61,292 nucleotides of DNA from Haliea sp. (GTDB taxonomy: Bacteria; Pseudomonadota; Gammaproteobacteria; Pseudomonadales; Halieaceae), in NCBI GenBank assembly GCA_002862465.1, contig PKDD01000104.1:1-61292 (forward strand), written 5' to 3'. This document shows positions 36,214 through 45,474 of this stretch, in pieces. Numbering within the stretch: position 1 is the first letter of the stretch; every line of letters begins with the position of its first letter. The notes under the pieces were generated by a model, which was given only the letters and a program-made list of their open reading frames with translations, was not told where the DNA came from and searched no databases. The translations under genes were made by a program, and so were the position numbers.

Positions 36214-36710
36214 CATTTGTCTACATAGGTCTGGGCAGTAATTTATGCGACCCAGAAAATCAATTGCGCAGTGCTTTTGCGGCACTGAAGCAGTTGCAGG
36301 ACACACATGTTAAGCGGACATCAAGCATTTACCGCAGTGCGGCAGTAGGACCCGGCACACAACCTGATTACCTTAATGCGGTACTATTACTCGCTACAAA
36401 GTTGTCTCCGACAGCACTGCTGGATGCCACACAACAGATAGAGCTAAACCAAGGCCGTGTCCGAGATATTCGGTGGGGGGCTCGCACCCTCGATATAGAC
36501 TTGTTGCTATATGGCGATCTACAGATAGATTCGCCAAAATTAACGGTACCGCACCCGCGCATGCAACAGCGCAATTTTGTACTGTACCCTCTGCGCGAAA
36601 TCAGCGGCACTAATTTGTCATTACCAGACGGAAGTGATCTCGATACGTTATTAAAGCAATGCACAAATGCAGGCTTAATCAAAACTAAATACCGGTTACT
36701 CACAAATTAA
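36210..36710 (+). CDS. folK: 6-hydroxymethyl-7,8-dihydropterin pyrophosphokinase
   Basis: A 166-residue folate-pathway kinase. GLGSNL at the N-terminus, the ELNQGRVRDIRWGARTLDIDLLLYGD region (around residues 73-98) with the metal-binding Asp pair and the RTLDIDLL signature, and PHPRM are all present. It starts at the GTG overlapping the pcnB stop, so it is coupled. The order pcnB-folK is conserved with Pseudomonas and E. coli. Confidence 0.96.
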   Translation: MTFVYIGLGSNLCDPENQLRSAFAALKQLQDTHVKRTSSIYRSAAVGPGTQPDYLNAVLLLATKLSPTALLDATQQIELNQGRVRDIRWGARTLDIDLLLYGDLQIDSPKLTVPHPRMQQRNFVLYPLREISGTNLSLPDGSDLDTLLKQCTNAGLIKTKYRLLTN

Positions 36711-36748
36711 CGCTCGCAAACTGGGTAGGAAAAAAGAGGCCATACCTA

Positions 36749-37429
36749 ATGCTGGACACAAGGGCTATTAATATAGATTTGAAGGGACGCACGCCGCCAG
36801 CCTTTATTGCGGTTGAAGGCTCCATAGGTGTAGGCAAGACTACTCTCGCAAAGAAGTTGGCTGCTAGCTTGAACTATGCTGTGCTGCTTGAGGAAGCAGA
36901 GGAGAACCCGTTCCTAGAGAAATTTTACCAGCGTCGTAAACAGGCGGCATTAGCCGCGCAATTATTTTTCCTATTTCAAAGAGCCCAAAAAATTCAGGAT
37001 ATGCGCCAGACCGACATTTTTGAGCCCGCGCGCGTGACCGATTTTCTGATCGACAAGGACCCCTTGTTTGCGAGGATCAACCTAGACAGAGATGAATATC
37101 AACTCTACGACAAAGTCTATAAACAACTCACCATTGATGCGCCCAAGCCGGACCTTGTCGTTTACCTGCAGGCATCCACTGATGTATTACTGTCGCGCAT
37201 TGAAAGCAGGGGTTTAGCGATCGAGAGAAGTATAGACAGGAGCTATCTGGAACGGCTAAACGAAGTGTACAGTGAGTTCTTTCTATATTACGATGACGCT
37301 CCATTACTTATCGTAAACGCCAGTGAAATCGACTTGGCAAACGACGCATCAGATTACAAAGGTCTAGTAAATTATTTGCTCAATATCCGCAGTGGCCGCC
37401 ACTACTTCAATCCCACATTTTTCAAATAG
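36749..37429 (+). CDS. Deoxynucleoside kinase (dAdo/dGuo/dCyd kinase family)
   Basis: A 226-residue P-loop kinase: VEGSIGVGKTTLAKKL (about residues 22-37) is the Walker A of the dNK family, EEAEENPFLEKFY is the substrate-side Glu region, QLFFLFQRAQKI follows, and RIESRGLAIERSIDRSYLERLNEVY contains the E-R-S/LID-type arginines. It salvages deoxynucleosides; exact specificity is unknown. GAGG lies nine bases before the ATG. It sits between folK and panB in the same run of genes. Confidence 0.88.
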   Translation: MLDTRAINIDLKGRTPPAFIAVEGSIGVGKTTLAKKLAASLNYAVLLEEAEENPFLEKFYQRRKQAALAAQLFFLFQRAQKIQDMRQTDIFEPARVTDFLIDKDPLFARINLDRDEYQLYDKVYKQLTIDAPKPDLVVYLQASTDVLLSRIESRGLAIERSIDRSYLERLNEVYSEFFLYYDDAPLLIVNASEIDLANDASDYKGLVNYLLNIRSGRHYFNPTFFK

Positions 37430-37484
37430 TGTTGGGGTGTGGAGAACTTGAAGTAATTACACAGAACGAGACAGGACTCTAGCC

Positions 37485-38276
37485 ATGGGCAACATTACGA
37501 TTAGCACCCTGGACAAGATGAAAGCCAGCGGTGAAAAATTTGTCTGTATTACTGCATATGACGCCACGTTTTCACGAATTATCAGCGAGGTGGGCGCGGA
37601 AACAATTCTGGTGGGCGATTCTTTGGGCATGGTGCTGCAAGGCCACGATAGTACCATACCAGTGACGATCTCCGACATGGCCTATCACACCCAATGCGTA
37701 TGCCGAGCACAGCCTAAATCACTGGTTATCGCAGACCTTCCCTTCATGAGCTATACGACCGCGCAGCAGGCTATGGAGAGCGCCACACAACTTATGCAAG
37801 CAGGTGCGCATATGGTAAAAATGGAAGGCGGCACTTGGCTGAGTGACACCATTAGCAGCCTGGTAGAGCGCGGTATACCCGTTTGTGCTCATTTAGGTCT
37901 GACGCCTCAGTCTGTCAATACGTTTGGAGGCTTCAAGGTACAGGGGCGCACTCCCAAAGAGGCCAAATCTATTTTAGCGGATGCCGTAGAGATTCAGGAC
38001 GCTGGCGCAAGCTTGCTTGTGCTGGAATGCGTGCCCTCGCACCTCGCTGCTGATATCACGCGGAAGTTAGATATTCCTGTCATTGGTATCGGAGCGGGAG
38101 CTGATACCGATGGGCAGGTTTTAGTCATGCACGACTTACTCGGGCTTTCGCAGCACACCGCACGATTCGTGCAGAACTTCATGGAAGATCAATCGAGTAT
38201 TGCCGGCGGTCTCCGCGCATTTGTCGAGGCGGTAAAATCGGGCCATTATCCCCAAGAAGAACACACATACACATGA
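37485..38276 (+). CDS. panB: 3-methyl-2-oxobutanoate hydroxymethyltransferase
   Basis: A 263-residue first enzyme of pantothenate synthesis. ITAYDATFSRIISEVGAE, GDSLGMVLQGHDSTIPV (metal-binding Asp), MVKMEGG and the catalytic Glu in LVLECVPSHLA are all typical, and GIGAGADTDGQVLVMHDLLGL closes the barrel. The length is standard. It is followed by panC after 270 bp. Confidence 0.97.
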   Translation: MGNITISTLDKMKASGEKFVCITAYDATFSRIISEVGAETILVGDSLGMVLQGHDSTIPVTISDMAYHTQCVCRAQPKSLVIADLPFMSYTTAQQAMESATQLMQAGAHMVKMEGGTWLSDTISSLVERGIPVCAHLGLTPQSVNTFGGFKVQGRTPKEAKSILADAVEIQDAGASLLVLECVPSHLAADITRKLDIPVIGIGAGADTDGQVLVMHDLLGLSQHTARFVQNFMEDQSSIAGGLRAFVEAVKSGHYPQEEHTYT

Positions 38277-38314
38277 TTACCGCTGCGGGCTCCTGCCGCC
38301 CTCGCATGATAAAA

Positions 38315-38326
38315 GTAAGTACTTAC
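38315..38326. repeat. Perfect 12-bp palindrome GTAAGTACTTAC
   Basis: It lies in the 269-bp panB-panC gap, 39 bp after the panB stop. The symmetry is perfect. It could be a dimer operator; it is not followed by a T-run, so it is not a terminator. No other promoter element is clear in this gap. Confidence 0.35.
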
Positions 38327-38545
38327 ACACCTAATGTGGCCTCAGCACACAACGCCCATTGTTTTAATGCTTCCTTTCGTAACAAATAATGTGAATTTTC
38401 CCTAAAAACTCGTTGCCGGGTTCGATCTGTTGGGGCATACTTTCCGGGAATCCAAGAGTAAAATCTTAGATGCCAGAAGATTTACGGTCGGCGTTTTCTT
38501 TGCTGATTTAGCGTTACTATTTGGGATCCTAGGGATACAGCACGT

Positions 38546-39433
38546 ATGCGAACTCATAGCAGCAATGCTCAGTTGCAAGTCGCTCTTCGCGGTTTTCGCC
38601 ACAATGGTCAGACCATTGGTTTTGTGCCCACGATGGGAAACCTGCACGAGGGCCATCTAGATCTGGTCCGCAAAGCCGGCCAGTTGTGCGATATCGTTGT
38701 CGTGAGCATTTTTGTCAATCCCCTGCAATTTGGGCCTAGCGAGGACCTTGGGGCCTATCCTCGCACGCTAGCCGCCGACAAAGAAATGTTGTTTAGCGAG
38801 GGCGTTCAGGTTTTATACACACCCACCGTCAACGATATATATCCAGAAGGAATGCAGGCTCAAACTCTCGTGCACGTTCCTGAGTTAGGTAACATGCTGT
38901 GTGGAAGGAGCCGGCCAGGGCATTTTGACGGGGTTACCACCGTAGTCAGTAAACTGTTCAATATCGTGCAGCCTGACGCTGCCGTGTTCGGCGAAAAGGA
39001 CTTCCAACAATTGTCGATTGTCCGAAAAATGGTCAACGATATGTGTATACCGATCGACATCGTCGGTGTCTCCACGGCCAGAGACGAGGATGGCTTAGCC
39101 AAGAGTTCTCGTAACAGCTATCTGTCATTCGAGCAGAGACGTATCGCACCCATATTAAACCACACCCTTAATAGTTGCCGCGAAGCCATCGCATGTGGCT
39201 TTGATAATTTTTTAGAATTGGAGTCGCACGCGCGCATCAAGCTTTTGCAAGCGGGCTTTAATGCAGACTACTTCTCAGTTCGCGATGCCCATACCCTTCT
39301 TGCCGTCACAGAAGATACCGAGGAAATTGCTATTTTAGCAGCAGCTTGTTTGGGTTCTACGCGTCTTATTGACAACGTGCGACTGTCAGTCAACCCAGTA
39401 TCCGATTGGGGCATGCTGGCCAGCGGCCACTAA
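38546..39433 (+). CDS. panC: Pantothenate synthetase
   Basis: A 295-residue enzyme joining pantoate and beta-alanine with [19 protein letters not shown] holds the HxGH motif (about residues 27-42), FGEKDFQQL and the KSSRNSYLS (KMSKS-like) segment follow. It is slightly longer than the ~283 of E. coli. The ribosome site before ATG 38546 is weak. panD, which usually follows panC, is not here; acs comes next. Confidence 0.95.
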   Translation: MRTHSSNAQLQVALRGFRHNGQTIGFVPTMGNLHEGHLDLVRKAGQLCDIVVVSIFVNPLQFGPSEDLGAYPRTLAADKEMLFSEGVQVLYTPTVNDIYPEGMQAQTLVHVPELGNMLCGRSRPGHFDGVTTVVSKLFNIVQPDAAVFGEKDFQQLSIVRKMVNDMCIPIDIVGVSTARDEDGLAKSSRNSYLSFEQRRIAPILNHTLNSCREAIACGFDNFLELESHARIKLLQAGFNADYFSVRDAHTLLAVTEDTEEIAILAAACLGSTRLIDNVRLSVNPVSDWGMLASGH

Positions 39434-39528
39434 CACCGCATTCTTTTTATCTCGCTGTCAGAGGCTGGCTTGCGCACCAGAGCATGCCAAACGTTATCTT
39501 GTATTGCGTCGTATTAGGGGAAAACCGT

Positions 39529-41475
39529 ATGCCTAGCTCTCTCTCCCGCCCAGTACCTGCCAACTTCAACGACGCTCATATCGATGCTGAACGCTATCGG
39601 GATATGTATCAGCAGTCGTTGGCTAACCCTGAAATCTTCTGGGCAGAAATGGCTGCTGAATTTTTAGATTGGGATCAAACGTGGCATGAAGTTGTGCACT
39701 ATGATTTTAACGAGGGTGATACCGAATGGTTCGCCGGGGGCAAGCTAAATGTATCCTACAATTGCATTGATCGACACCTGCCTCAACGAACCGATCAGAC
39801 AGCACTGATCTGGGAAGGAGATGACCCGATCGACTGCCAGCACATCACCTATGGTGCATTAAAAGATAACGTCTGCAGATTGGCCAACACCCTAAAAGCA
39901 CGCGGTGTACGCAAGGGCGACCGCGTCTGTATTTATATGCCAATGATTCCCGAAGCAGCCTTTGCAATGTTAGCCTGCACCCGTATTGGCGCTGTACATT
40001 CCGTAGTGTTTGGCGGATTTTCGCCTGAGGCTCTGAAAGACAGAATATTAGATTCAAACTGTCAGACACTGATCACGGCAGATGAGGGTGTGCGCGGAGG
40101 TAAGACGGTTTCACTCAAAATCAACGCAGATAAGGCACTAGCCTCCTGCCCCAATATTCATACCTGTCTAGTTGTAAAACACACCGGCGGAGACATCGCC
40201 TGGCAGGAAGGTCGCGACATCTGGTACCACGACACAGTGGACATCGCAGACAGCAATTGCGCACCAGAGTCCATGGGTGCAGAAGACCCCTTATTCATAC
40301 TCTATACATCGGGTTCCACCGGCAAACCCAAAGGAGTTCTGCATACCACTGGCGGCTATCTTCTGCAGTCTGCTATGTCATTTAAATATGTGTTTGACTA
40401 TCGCGAAGGCGAAGTATTCTGGTGTACGGCCGATGTAGGGTGGATTACGGGCCACACTTATATTCTCTATGGCCCGCTTGCTAATGGCGCAATATCTCTG
40501 ATGTTTGAAGGTGTACCTACTTATCCTGACGCAGGCCGTTGTTGGGAGGTTATCGACAAGCATCAGGTCAACACTTTTTATACGGCGCCTACCGCAATAC
40601 GCGCCCTGCATGCGATGGGCGATGAACCAGTCACTCGCAGCTCACGCGCTAGCCTCAGGCTACTAGGCACTGTAGGGGAACCGATCAACCCAGAGGCTTG
40701 GGAATGGTATTACACAGTCATTGGCGACTCTCGTTGCCCTATTGTAGACACCTGGTGGCAAACCGAAACAGGCGCACACATGATCACCCCGCTGCCCGGA
40801 GCCATGGCTCTGAAGCCTGGTTCGGCCGGCCTGCCCTTCTTCGGCGTTGACGTGGTATTGTTAAATGAAGAAGGTCTCGAAATCGAGGGGCCCGGCGCGG
40901 GTTACCTCGGCATTAAAGCCTCTTGGCCAAGCCAAATTCGTAGTGTGTACGGTGATCATCAGCGCATGATAGATACTTATTTTAAACCCTATCCCGGCTA
41001 CTACTTCACTGGAGACGGTGCCAGTCGTGACGAGGATGGCTATTATCGAATCACTGGTCGCGTAGATGACGTACTCAACGTCTCTGGTCACCGCTTGGGT
41101 ACTGCCGAAATCGAAAGCGCCCTCGTGCTGCATCGACTAGTGTCTGAGGCCGCAGTAGTCGGCTATCCTCATGATATCAAAGGCCAAGGCATCTATGCCT
41201 TCGTTACACCCATGCATGGTATCGAGCCGTCTGAGGAACTGCGAGCCGAATTGATAGCCTCATGCGCAACAGAAATTGGAACCATTGCTAAACCAGACAT
41301 AATTCAATGGGCGCCTGGGCTACCTAAAACCCGCTCGGGAAAAATTATGCGCAGAATTCTGCGTAAAATCGCTGAAAACGAGCTGGATACCCTTGGTGAT
41401 ATCAGCACGCTAGCAGATCCCTCTGTGGTGGAAAGCTTGGTGGAAAATCGACCAGTCCCAGTCGACAATACATAG
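39529..41475 (+). CDS. acsA: Acetyl-CoA synthetase
   Basis: The start ATG 39529 has AGGGG eight bases upstream and gives 648 residues, the usual length (the frame extends further upstream without support). It activates acetate to acetyl-CoA via acetyl-AMP. [14 protein letters not shown] is the AMP-binding P-loop, [13 protein letters not shown] the A5 motif, and TRSGKIMRR holds Lys605, the lysine acetylated by Pat-type enzymes. In Pseudomonas, acs is a known target of Crc/CbrAB carbon control, so its closeness to the CrcZ-like locus is noted; direct control is inference. Confidence 0.96.
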   Translation: MPSSLSRPVPANFNDAHIDAERYRDMYQQSLANPEIFWAEMAAEFLDWDQTWHEVVHYDFNEGDTEWFAGGKLNVSYNCIDRHLPQRTDQTALIWEGDDPIDCQHITYGALKDNVCRLANTLKARGVRKGDRVCIYMPMIPEAAFAMLACTRIGAVHSVVFGGFSPEALKDRILDSNCQTLITADEGVRGGKTVSLKINADKALASCPNIHTCLVVKHTGGDIAWQEGRDIWYHDTVDIADSNCAPESMGAEDPLFILYTSGSTGKPKGVLHTTGGYLLQSAMSFKYVFDYREGEVFWCTADVGWITGHTYILYGPLANGAISLMFEGVPTYPDAGRCWEVIDKHQVNTFYTAPTAIRALHAMGDEPVTRSSRASLRLLGTVGEPINPEAWEWYYTVIGDSRCPIVDTWWQTETGAHMITPLPGAMALKPGSAGLPFFGVDVVLLNEEGLEIEGPGAGYLGIKASWPSQIRSVYGDHQRMIDTYFKPYPGYYFTGDGASRDEDGYYRITGRVDDVLNVSGHRLGTAEIESALVLHRLVSEAAVVGYPHDIKGQGIYAFVTPMHGIEPSEELRAELIASCATEIGTIAKPDIIQWAPGLPKTRSGKIMRRILRKIAENELDTLGDISTLADPSVVESLVENRPVPVDNT

Positions 41476-41511
41476 TGTCGCAATCGCGACTTAACGCTAG
41501 ACTCTGAATAT

Positions 41512-41542
41512 AAAAAAAGGGGCGCGCTGAACAGCGCGCCCC
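41512..41542 (-). terminator. Terminator of the pnp transcript
   Basis: A strong hairpin, GGGGCGCGCTG-AA-CAGCGCGCCCC (41519-41542), has an A-run at 41512-41518 on the plus strand, which reads as a U-tail on the minus strand. It ends the long translation operon. On the plus strand there is no T-run after it, so it serves mainly pnp. Confidence 0.9.
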
Positions 41543-41573
41543 CTAATCAACCTCAAAGAGCTTAAGCGATAAG

Positions 41574-43691
41574 TTACTCTGCCGCTTCTGAGGTAGCCGT
41601 CGGCGCCTCATCTTCAAGCAGCTCTTTGATGGAAAGCTTGATACGGCCACGCTGATCTACATCCAACACTTTGACTCGAACAACCTCGCCTTCCTTAAGA
41701 TGATCAGACACATTCTCTACGCGTTCATTAGCAATTTGGGAAATGTGTACCAAACCATCCTTGCCTGGCAAGATATTAATAAAGGCACCAAAGTCCACGA
41801 TCCGTGCAACCGTGCCTTCATACACGGCGCCAATTTCTGCTTCCGCTGTTATCTCTTCAACCAGCGCAACTGCTGCATCTCGCGAAGCCTGATCCTGACC
41901 AAAGATACGCACAGTGCCATCGTCATCAATATCAACCGTCGCACCGGATTGCTCAGTGATTGATCGGATCATTGCACCACCTTTGCCGATGATATCCCGG
42001 ATTTTATCGGAATCGACTTTCAGTGTGGTCATACTAGGTGCATTTTCAGATGTCACGGTACGAGCTGCTGGCAGCACTTCATTCATCTGCCCTAGGATAT
42101 GTAACCGGGCAACCTGTGCCTGCTCCAATGCGACTTCCATAATTTGCTCATTGATCCCTTCAATCTTAATATCCATCTGCAGGGCAGTCACACCTTCTGC
42201 AGTTCCTGCCACTTTAAAATCCATATCACCAAGGTGATCCTCATCACCCAATATATCGGTAAGCACAGCAAACTGGTTACCTTCCTTTACTAAGCCCATA
42301 GCGATGCCGGCAACGGGCGCTTTCAAAGGCACGCCTGCAGCCATCAAGGCAAGGGAGCCAACGCAAACCGAGGCCATAGAGCTAGAGCCATTAGACTCTG
42401 TAATCTCAGACACGACGCGGATAGTATAGGGGAAATCCTCGCTGGTCGGCAGAACAGCACTCAGGCCTCGACGTGCCAAACGACCATGGCCCACTTCGCG
42501 ACGATTGGTAAAGCCGACACGACCTGCTTCACCAACAGAATAAGGAGGAAAATTGTAGTGAAGCATAAAAGGATCTCGACGCTCGCCTTCCAACGCATCA
42601 ATTATCTGCGAATCACGCGTAGAACCCAGTGTTACAGCGCCAATAGCCTGTGTCTCGCCACGCGTAAACAGCGCACTACCATGGACCTTGGTCAGGATGT
42701 CAACCTCACACGCGATAGGGCGCACAGTGCGCGTATCACGACCGTCTATACGCGCTTCGCCAGACAGAATTCGTTTGCGCACCAGATTTTTTTCGATTTT
42801 CTTGAAGATGTCCTTCACTGCGTCTACCGACGGCCCTCCCTCCACGGCCAACGCTGCTACAGCTGCGGCACGAACTTCGCTGACCCGCTCATAGCGTACG
42901 GCCTTCTCCGTAATACGGTATGCCTCACCTAAATCAGCCTTGACCTGATCTTCAACAGCCGTCATTAAGTCTGCATCGACATCAGGGCATTCCCATTCCC
43001 AGCGAGGTTTGCCAGCTTCGGCAACCAACTCGTTGATAGCCTGAATGACCGCTTGCATTTCTTGGTGTGCAAACAGCACCGCACCCAGCATTTGGTCTTC
43101 GCTCAATTCCTGCGCCTGAGACTCAACCATCAATACCGCATCCTTGGTACCAGCAACAATCATATCCAGCTTACTATCTTCCAACTCTGCATAGGTCGGG
43201 TTAAGGAGGTAGCCTTTGGCTTCATTAAACCCAACTCGAGCTCCGCCGATGGGGCCATTGAATGGGCAACCGGAAATCGCCAATGCCGCAGACGTACCAA
43301 TCATCGCTGGGATATCAGGATCGATATGCTTATCCGCCGACACAACGGTACAGATGACCTGTACTTCATTCATAAAGCCCTTTGGAAATAGCGGACGGAT
43401 CGGACGATCGATCAGACGAGACGTCAGTGTCTCTTTTTCGCTAGGACGAGCTTCACGCTTAAAGAAACCACCGGGTATTTTACCTACTGCATAGGCTTTC
43501 TCTTGATAATGAACAGCCAATGGGAAGAAATCGCGGCCTGGTCGCTCGGTTTTTTCTGCAACCACCGTGCACAACACAGAAGTGTTCTCAACGGTCACCA
43601 AGACTGCTCCACTCGCTTGACGAGCAATACGACCAGTCTCCAAAGTGACAGTTTGGCCACCGTACTGGAATGTTTTAGTTACTGGATTCAC
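41574..43691 (-). CDS. pnp: Polynucleotide phosphorylase
   Basis: Start GTG 43691 is chosen (GGAG seven bases upstream, V-N-P opening matching the family) rather than the longer frame to 43739; this gives 705 residues. It is a trimeric 3'-5' exoribonuclease of the RNA degradosome. Two RNase PH domains flank an alpha-helical part; the second contains the catalytic region [18 protein letters not shown] (about 480-497). The C-terminus has a KH domain ([15 protein letters not shown]) and an S1 domain ([18 protein letters not shown]). The upstream hairpin suggests leader autoregulation, as in E. coli. Confidence 0.97.
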   Translation of the reverse strand: MNPVTKTFQYGGQTVTLETGRIARQASGAVLVTVENTSVLCTVVAEKTERPGRDFFPLAVHYQEKAYAVGKIPGGFFKREARPSEKETLTSRLIDRPIRPLFPKGFMNEVQVICTVVSADKHIDPDIPAMIGTSAALAISGCPFNGPIGGARVGFNEAKGYLLNPTYAELEDSKLDMIVAGTKDAVLMVESQAQELSEDQMLGAVLFAHQEMQAVIQAINELVAEAGKPRWEWECPDVDADLMTAVEDQVKADLGEAYRITEKAVRYERVSEVRAAAVAALAVEGGPSVDAVKDIFKKIEKNLVRKRILSGEARIDGRDTRTVRPIACEVDILTKVHGSALFTRGETQAIGAVTLGSTRDSQIIDALEGERRDPFMLHYNFPPYSVGEAGRVGFTNRREVGHGRLARRGLSAVLPTSEDFPYTIRVVSEITESNGSSSMASVCVGSLALMAAGVPLKAPVAGIAMGLVKEGNQFAVLTDILGDEDHLGDMDFKVAGTAEGVTALQMDIKIEGINEQIMEVALEQAQVARLHILGQMNEVLPAARTVTSENAPSMTTLKVDSDKIRDIIGKGGAMIRSITEQSGATVDIDDDGTVRIFGQDQASRDAAVALVEEITAEAEIGAVYEGTVARIVDFGAFINILPGKDGLVHISQIANERVENVSDHLKEGEVVRVKVLDVDQRGRIKLSIKELLEDEAPTATSEAAE

Positions 43692-43718
43692 TTTAATTCT
43701 CCAATTCTCAAAATGACA

Positions 43719-43744
43719 CCGGGGCGCTCCCATGAGCACCCCGG
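43719..43744 (-). promoter_or_regulatory. rpsO-pnp intergenic hairpin (candidate RNase III processing site)
   Basis: CCGGGGCGCTC and GAGCACCCCGG pair with one C/A mismatch around loop CCAT. There is no U-run after it on the minus strand, so it is not a simple terminator. The location 28 bases before the pnp start fits the stem that RNase III and PNPase use for pnp autoregulation in E. coli. Confidence 0.55.
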
Positions 43745-43756
43745 CAAGGGTATAGT

Positions 43757-44026
43757 TTATCTACGCAATCCAAGTCGCTTAATCAGATCACTATAACGCG
43801 GAACACTCTTACGCTTCAGGTAGTCCAGCAACTTACGGCGCTGATTGACCATCCGGATTAGGCCTCGGCGGGAGTGGTGATCATGTGAATGCGTTTTGAA
43901 GTGCCCCTGCAACTGCTCAATGTTTGCGGTCAGCAGTGCTACCTGCACTTCTGGGGAACCAGTATCGCCTTCAGTGACCTGATACTCTTTTACGATCTGT
44001 GCTTTCTTTTCTACATGCAATGCCAT
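43757..44026 (-). CDS. rpsO: 30S ribosomal protein S15
   Basis: An 89-residue protein, standard length. [26 protein letters not shown] matches the S15 consensus and [24 protein letters not shown] is the 16S rRNA-binding region; the C-terminus ends LGLRR. AGAGGAAAGAG precedes the ATG. It sits between truB and pnp as in E. coli and Pseudomonas, with a terminator-like hairpin before it. Confidence 0.98.
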   Translation of the reverse strand: MALHVEKKAQIVKEYQVTEGDTGSPEVQVALLTANIEQLQGHFKTHSHDHHSRRGLIRMVNQRRKLLDYLKRKSVPRYSDLIKRLGLRR

Positions 44027-44078
44027 TGCTCTTTCCTCTTAGTTAACCTGCCTCAGATGGCCTACCACCCTTCGTTAA

Positions 44079-44113
44079 TAAAAAAGCCTGTCCGTGCAGA
44101 TTTACAGACAGCT
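44079..44113 (-). terminator. Terminator or attenuator between truB and rpsO
   Basis: On the minus strand AGCTGTC...GACAGGCT forms a stem with one bulged G and is followed by TTTTTTAT. It lies between the truB stop and rpsO start, so rpsO-pnp probably also has its own promoter close by. Confidence 0.75.
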
Positions 44114-44118
44114 TCGTG

Positions 44119-45048
44119 TCACCTTCCGGTGACAATGAGACGACGTGGCGCTACTCGCCCATCACCTAACATTTCTCCAACCCCCAAAAACTCGCCAGAG
44201 TCGAGAAGGACGCGCACAATACCATCTCGGGGGCCATTTGACACCATTACCGGCTGACCTTGGCGCATATAAAAACCGCTGGATTCACTGAGATGAACCA
44301 GTGGCAGTGCTCCTAACGCGGCATCAGTGGGCAATAAATGAACATCCAGTTCACCAAATCCACCGGCACTCTTTAAAGCCTCAAGGGCAGTCAGGGTAAT
44401 ACTGTCTTCAACCTCAAAAGGCCCAGCCCTGGTGCGCCGCAGCGCGCTGACAAAGGCTCCGCAGCCGATTGCACGACCGAGATCCTCGGCCAGCGATCTA
44501 ACGTAGGTGCCCTTGCTGCACTCCAGATAAATATCTGCCTCAGGCTTCTCACCGCCGCGGAAAGCCCGCAGTTGGAGAGTCTTAATAACTATTGAGCGGG
44601 GCTTCCGTTCTACCTCCAGACCCTTACGCGCTAACTTATAAAGAGGCTGACCACCCTGCTTGATAGCAGAAAACATCGAAGGAATCTGTTCTATAGCTCC
44701 CTCAAAGCTTTGCAATGCTGTAATGACGTCCGTCTCTGTAACATCGCTGGCCTTATTTTGCTCAAGCACTCGCCCTTCTGCATCGCCCGTATCGGTAACC
44801 GTACCAAGCACAAATGTACTCTGATAGGCCTTGTCTGCATCCAGCAAATACTGAGAAAATTTAGTCGCCTCGCCGAAGCACAGAGGCAATACACCCGTCG
44901 CTAACGGATCAAGACTGCCAGTATGGCCAGCCTTAGCGGCCTCATACAGCCGTTTAACGTTCTGTAACGCATGGTTCGAGCTAACCCCTAGCGGTTTGTC
45001 CAACAGTAGAATGCCGTCCACCAAACGGCCACCGCGACCCCTAGCCAC
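44119..45048 (-). CDS. truB: tRNA pseudouridine(55) synthase
   Basis: A 309-residue enzyme making Psi55 in the T-loop of tRNAs. GHTGSLDPLATGVLPLCFGEATKF has the catalytic Asp47. The KGTYVRSLAEDLG motif and a C-terminal PUA-like domain follow. It starts three bases after the rbfA stop, within the metY-rimP-nusA-infB-rbfA-truB operon. Confidence 0.97.
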   Translation of the reverse strand: MARGRGGRLVDGILLLDKPLGVSSNHALQNVKRLYEAAKAGHTGSLDPLATGVLPLCFGEATKFSQYLLDADKAYQSTFVLGTVTDTGDAEGRVLEQNKASDVTETDVITALQSFEGAIEQIPSMFSAIKQGGQPLYKLARKGLEVERKPRSIVIKTLQLRAFRGGEKPEADIYLECSKGTYVRSLAEDLGRAIGCGAFVSALRRTRAGPFEVEDSITLTALEALKSAGGFGELDVHLLPTDAALGALPLVHLSESSGFYMRQGQPVMVSNGPRDGIVRVLLDSGEFLGVGEMLGDGRVAPRRLIVTGR

Positions 45049-45051
45049 CCG

Positions 45052-45450
45052 CTAACCCTTCGGCTCGTCAGCATTGTGCAAACCTAACTCTCGATCTGCC
45101 TCCGTCGCACGCTTGATCAGATCTTCCAAGCTGCGACCGCGACCAACACTGCCGTCAAAATAAAACCGCAAGTTAGGAACAGTCCGCATGTTACTGTCCT
45201 TAGACAGCTGACTACGCAAGAAACCCGAGGCGTTGTTAAGGGCTTCCGTGGACTCGCTAGCATCCTCACTCGAATTGCTGTCCAGCGCAGTGTAGTAGAC
45301 CTTGGCATGGCCGAGGTCTCGACTCACGTCAACCCCAGTAATACTGACCATACCAACTCGAGGGTCTCGCACTTCATGTTGAATCAACAAAGCCAGCTCT
45401 CGCTGCAGGTAATCGGCAACGCGCTGTGTTCTGGCGTATTCTTTAGCCAT
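45052..45450 (-). CDS. rbfA: 30S ribosome-binding factor A
   Basis: A 132-residue ribosome maturation factor with a single KH-type domain. RVADYLQRELALLIQHEVRDPRVG and VSITGVDVSRDLGHAKVYYT match the family; LRFYFDGSVGRGRSLEDLI is the KH end. It lies 24 bp after infB. Confidence 0.97.
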   Translation of the reverse strand: MAKEYARTQRVADYLQRELALLIQHEVRDPRVGMVSITGVDVSRDLGHAKVYYTALDSNSSEDASESTEALNNASGFLRSQLSKDSNMRTVPNLRFYFDGSVGRGRSLEDLIKRATEADRELGLHNADEPKG

Positions 45451-45474
45451 TAGCCATACTCATTCTAGCGCCGC

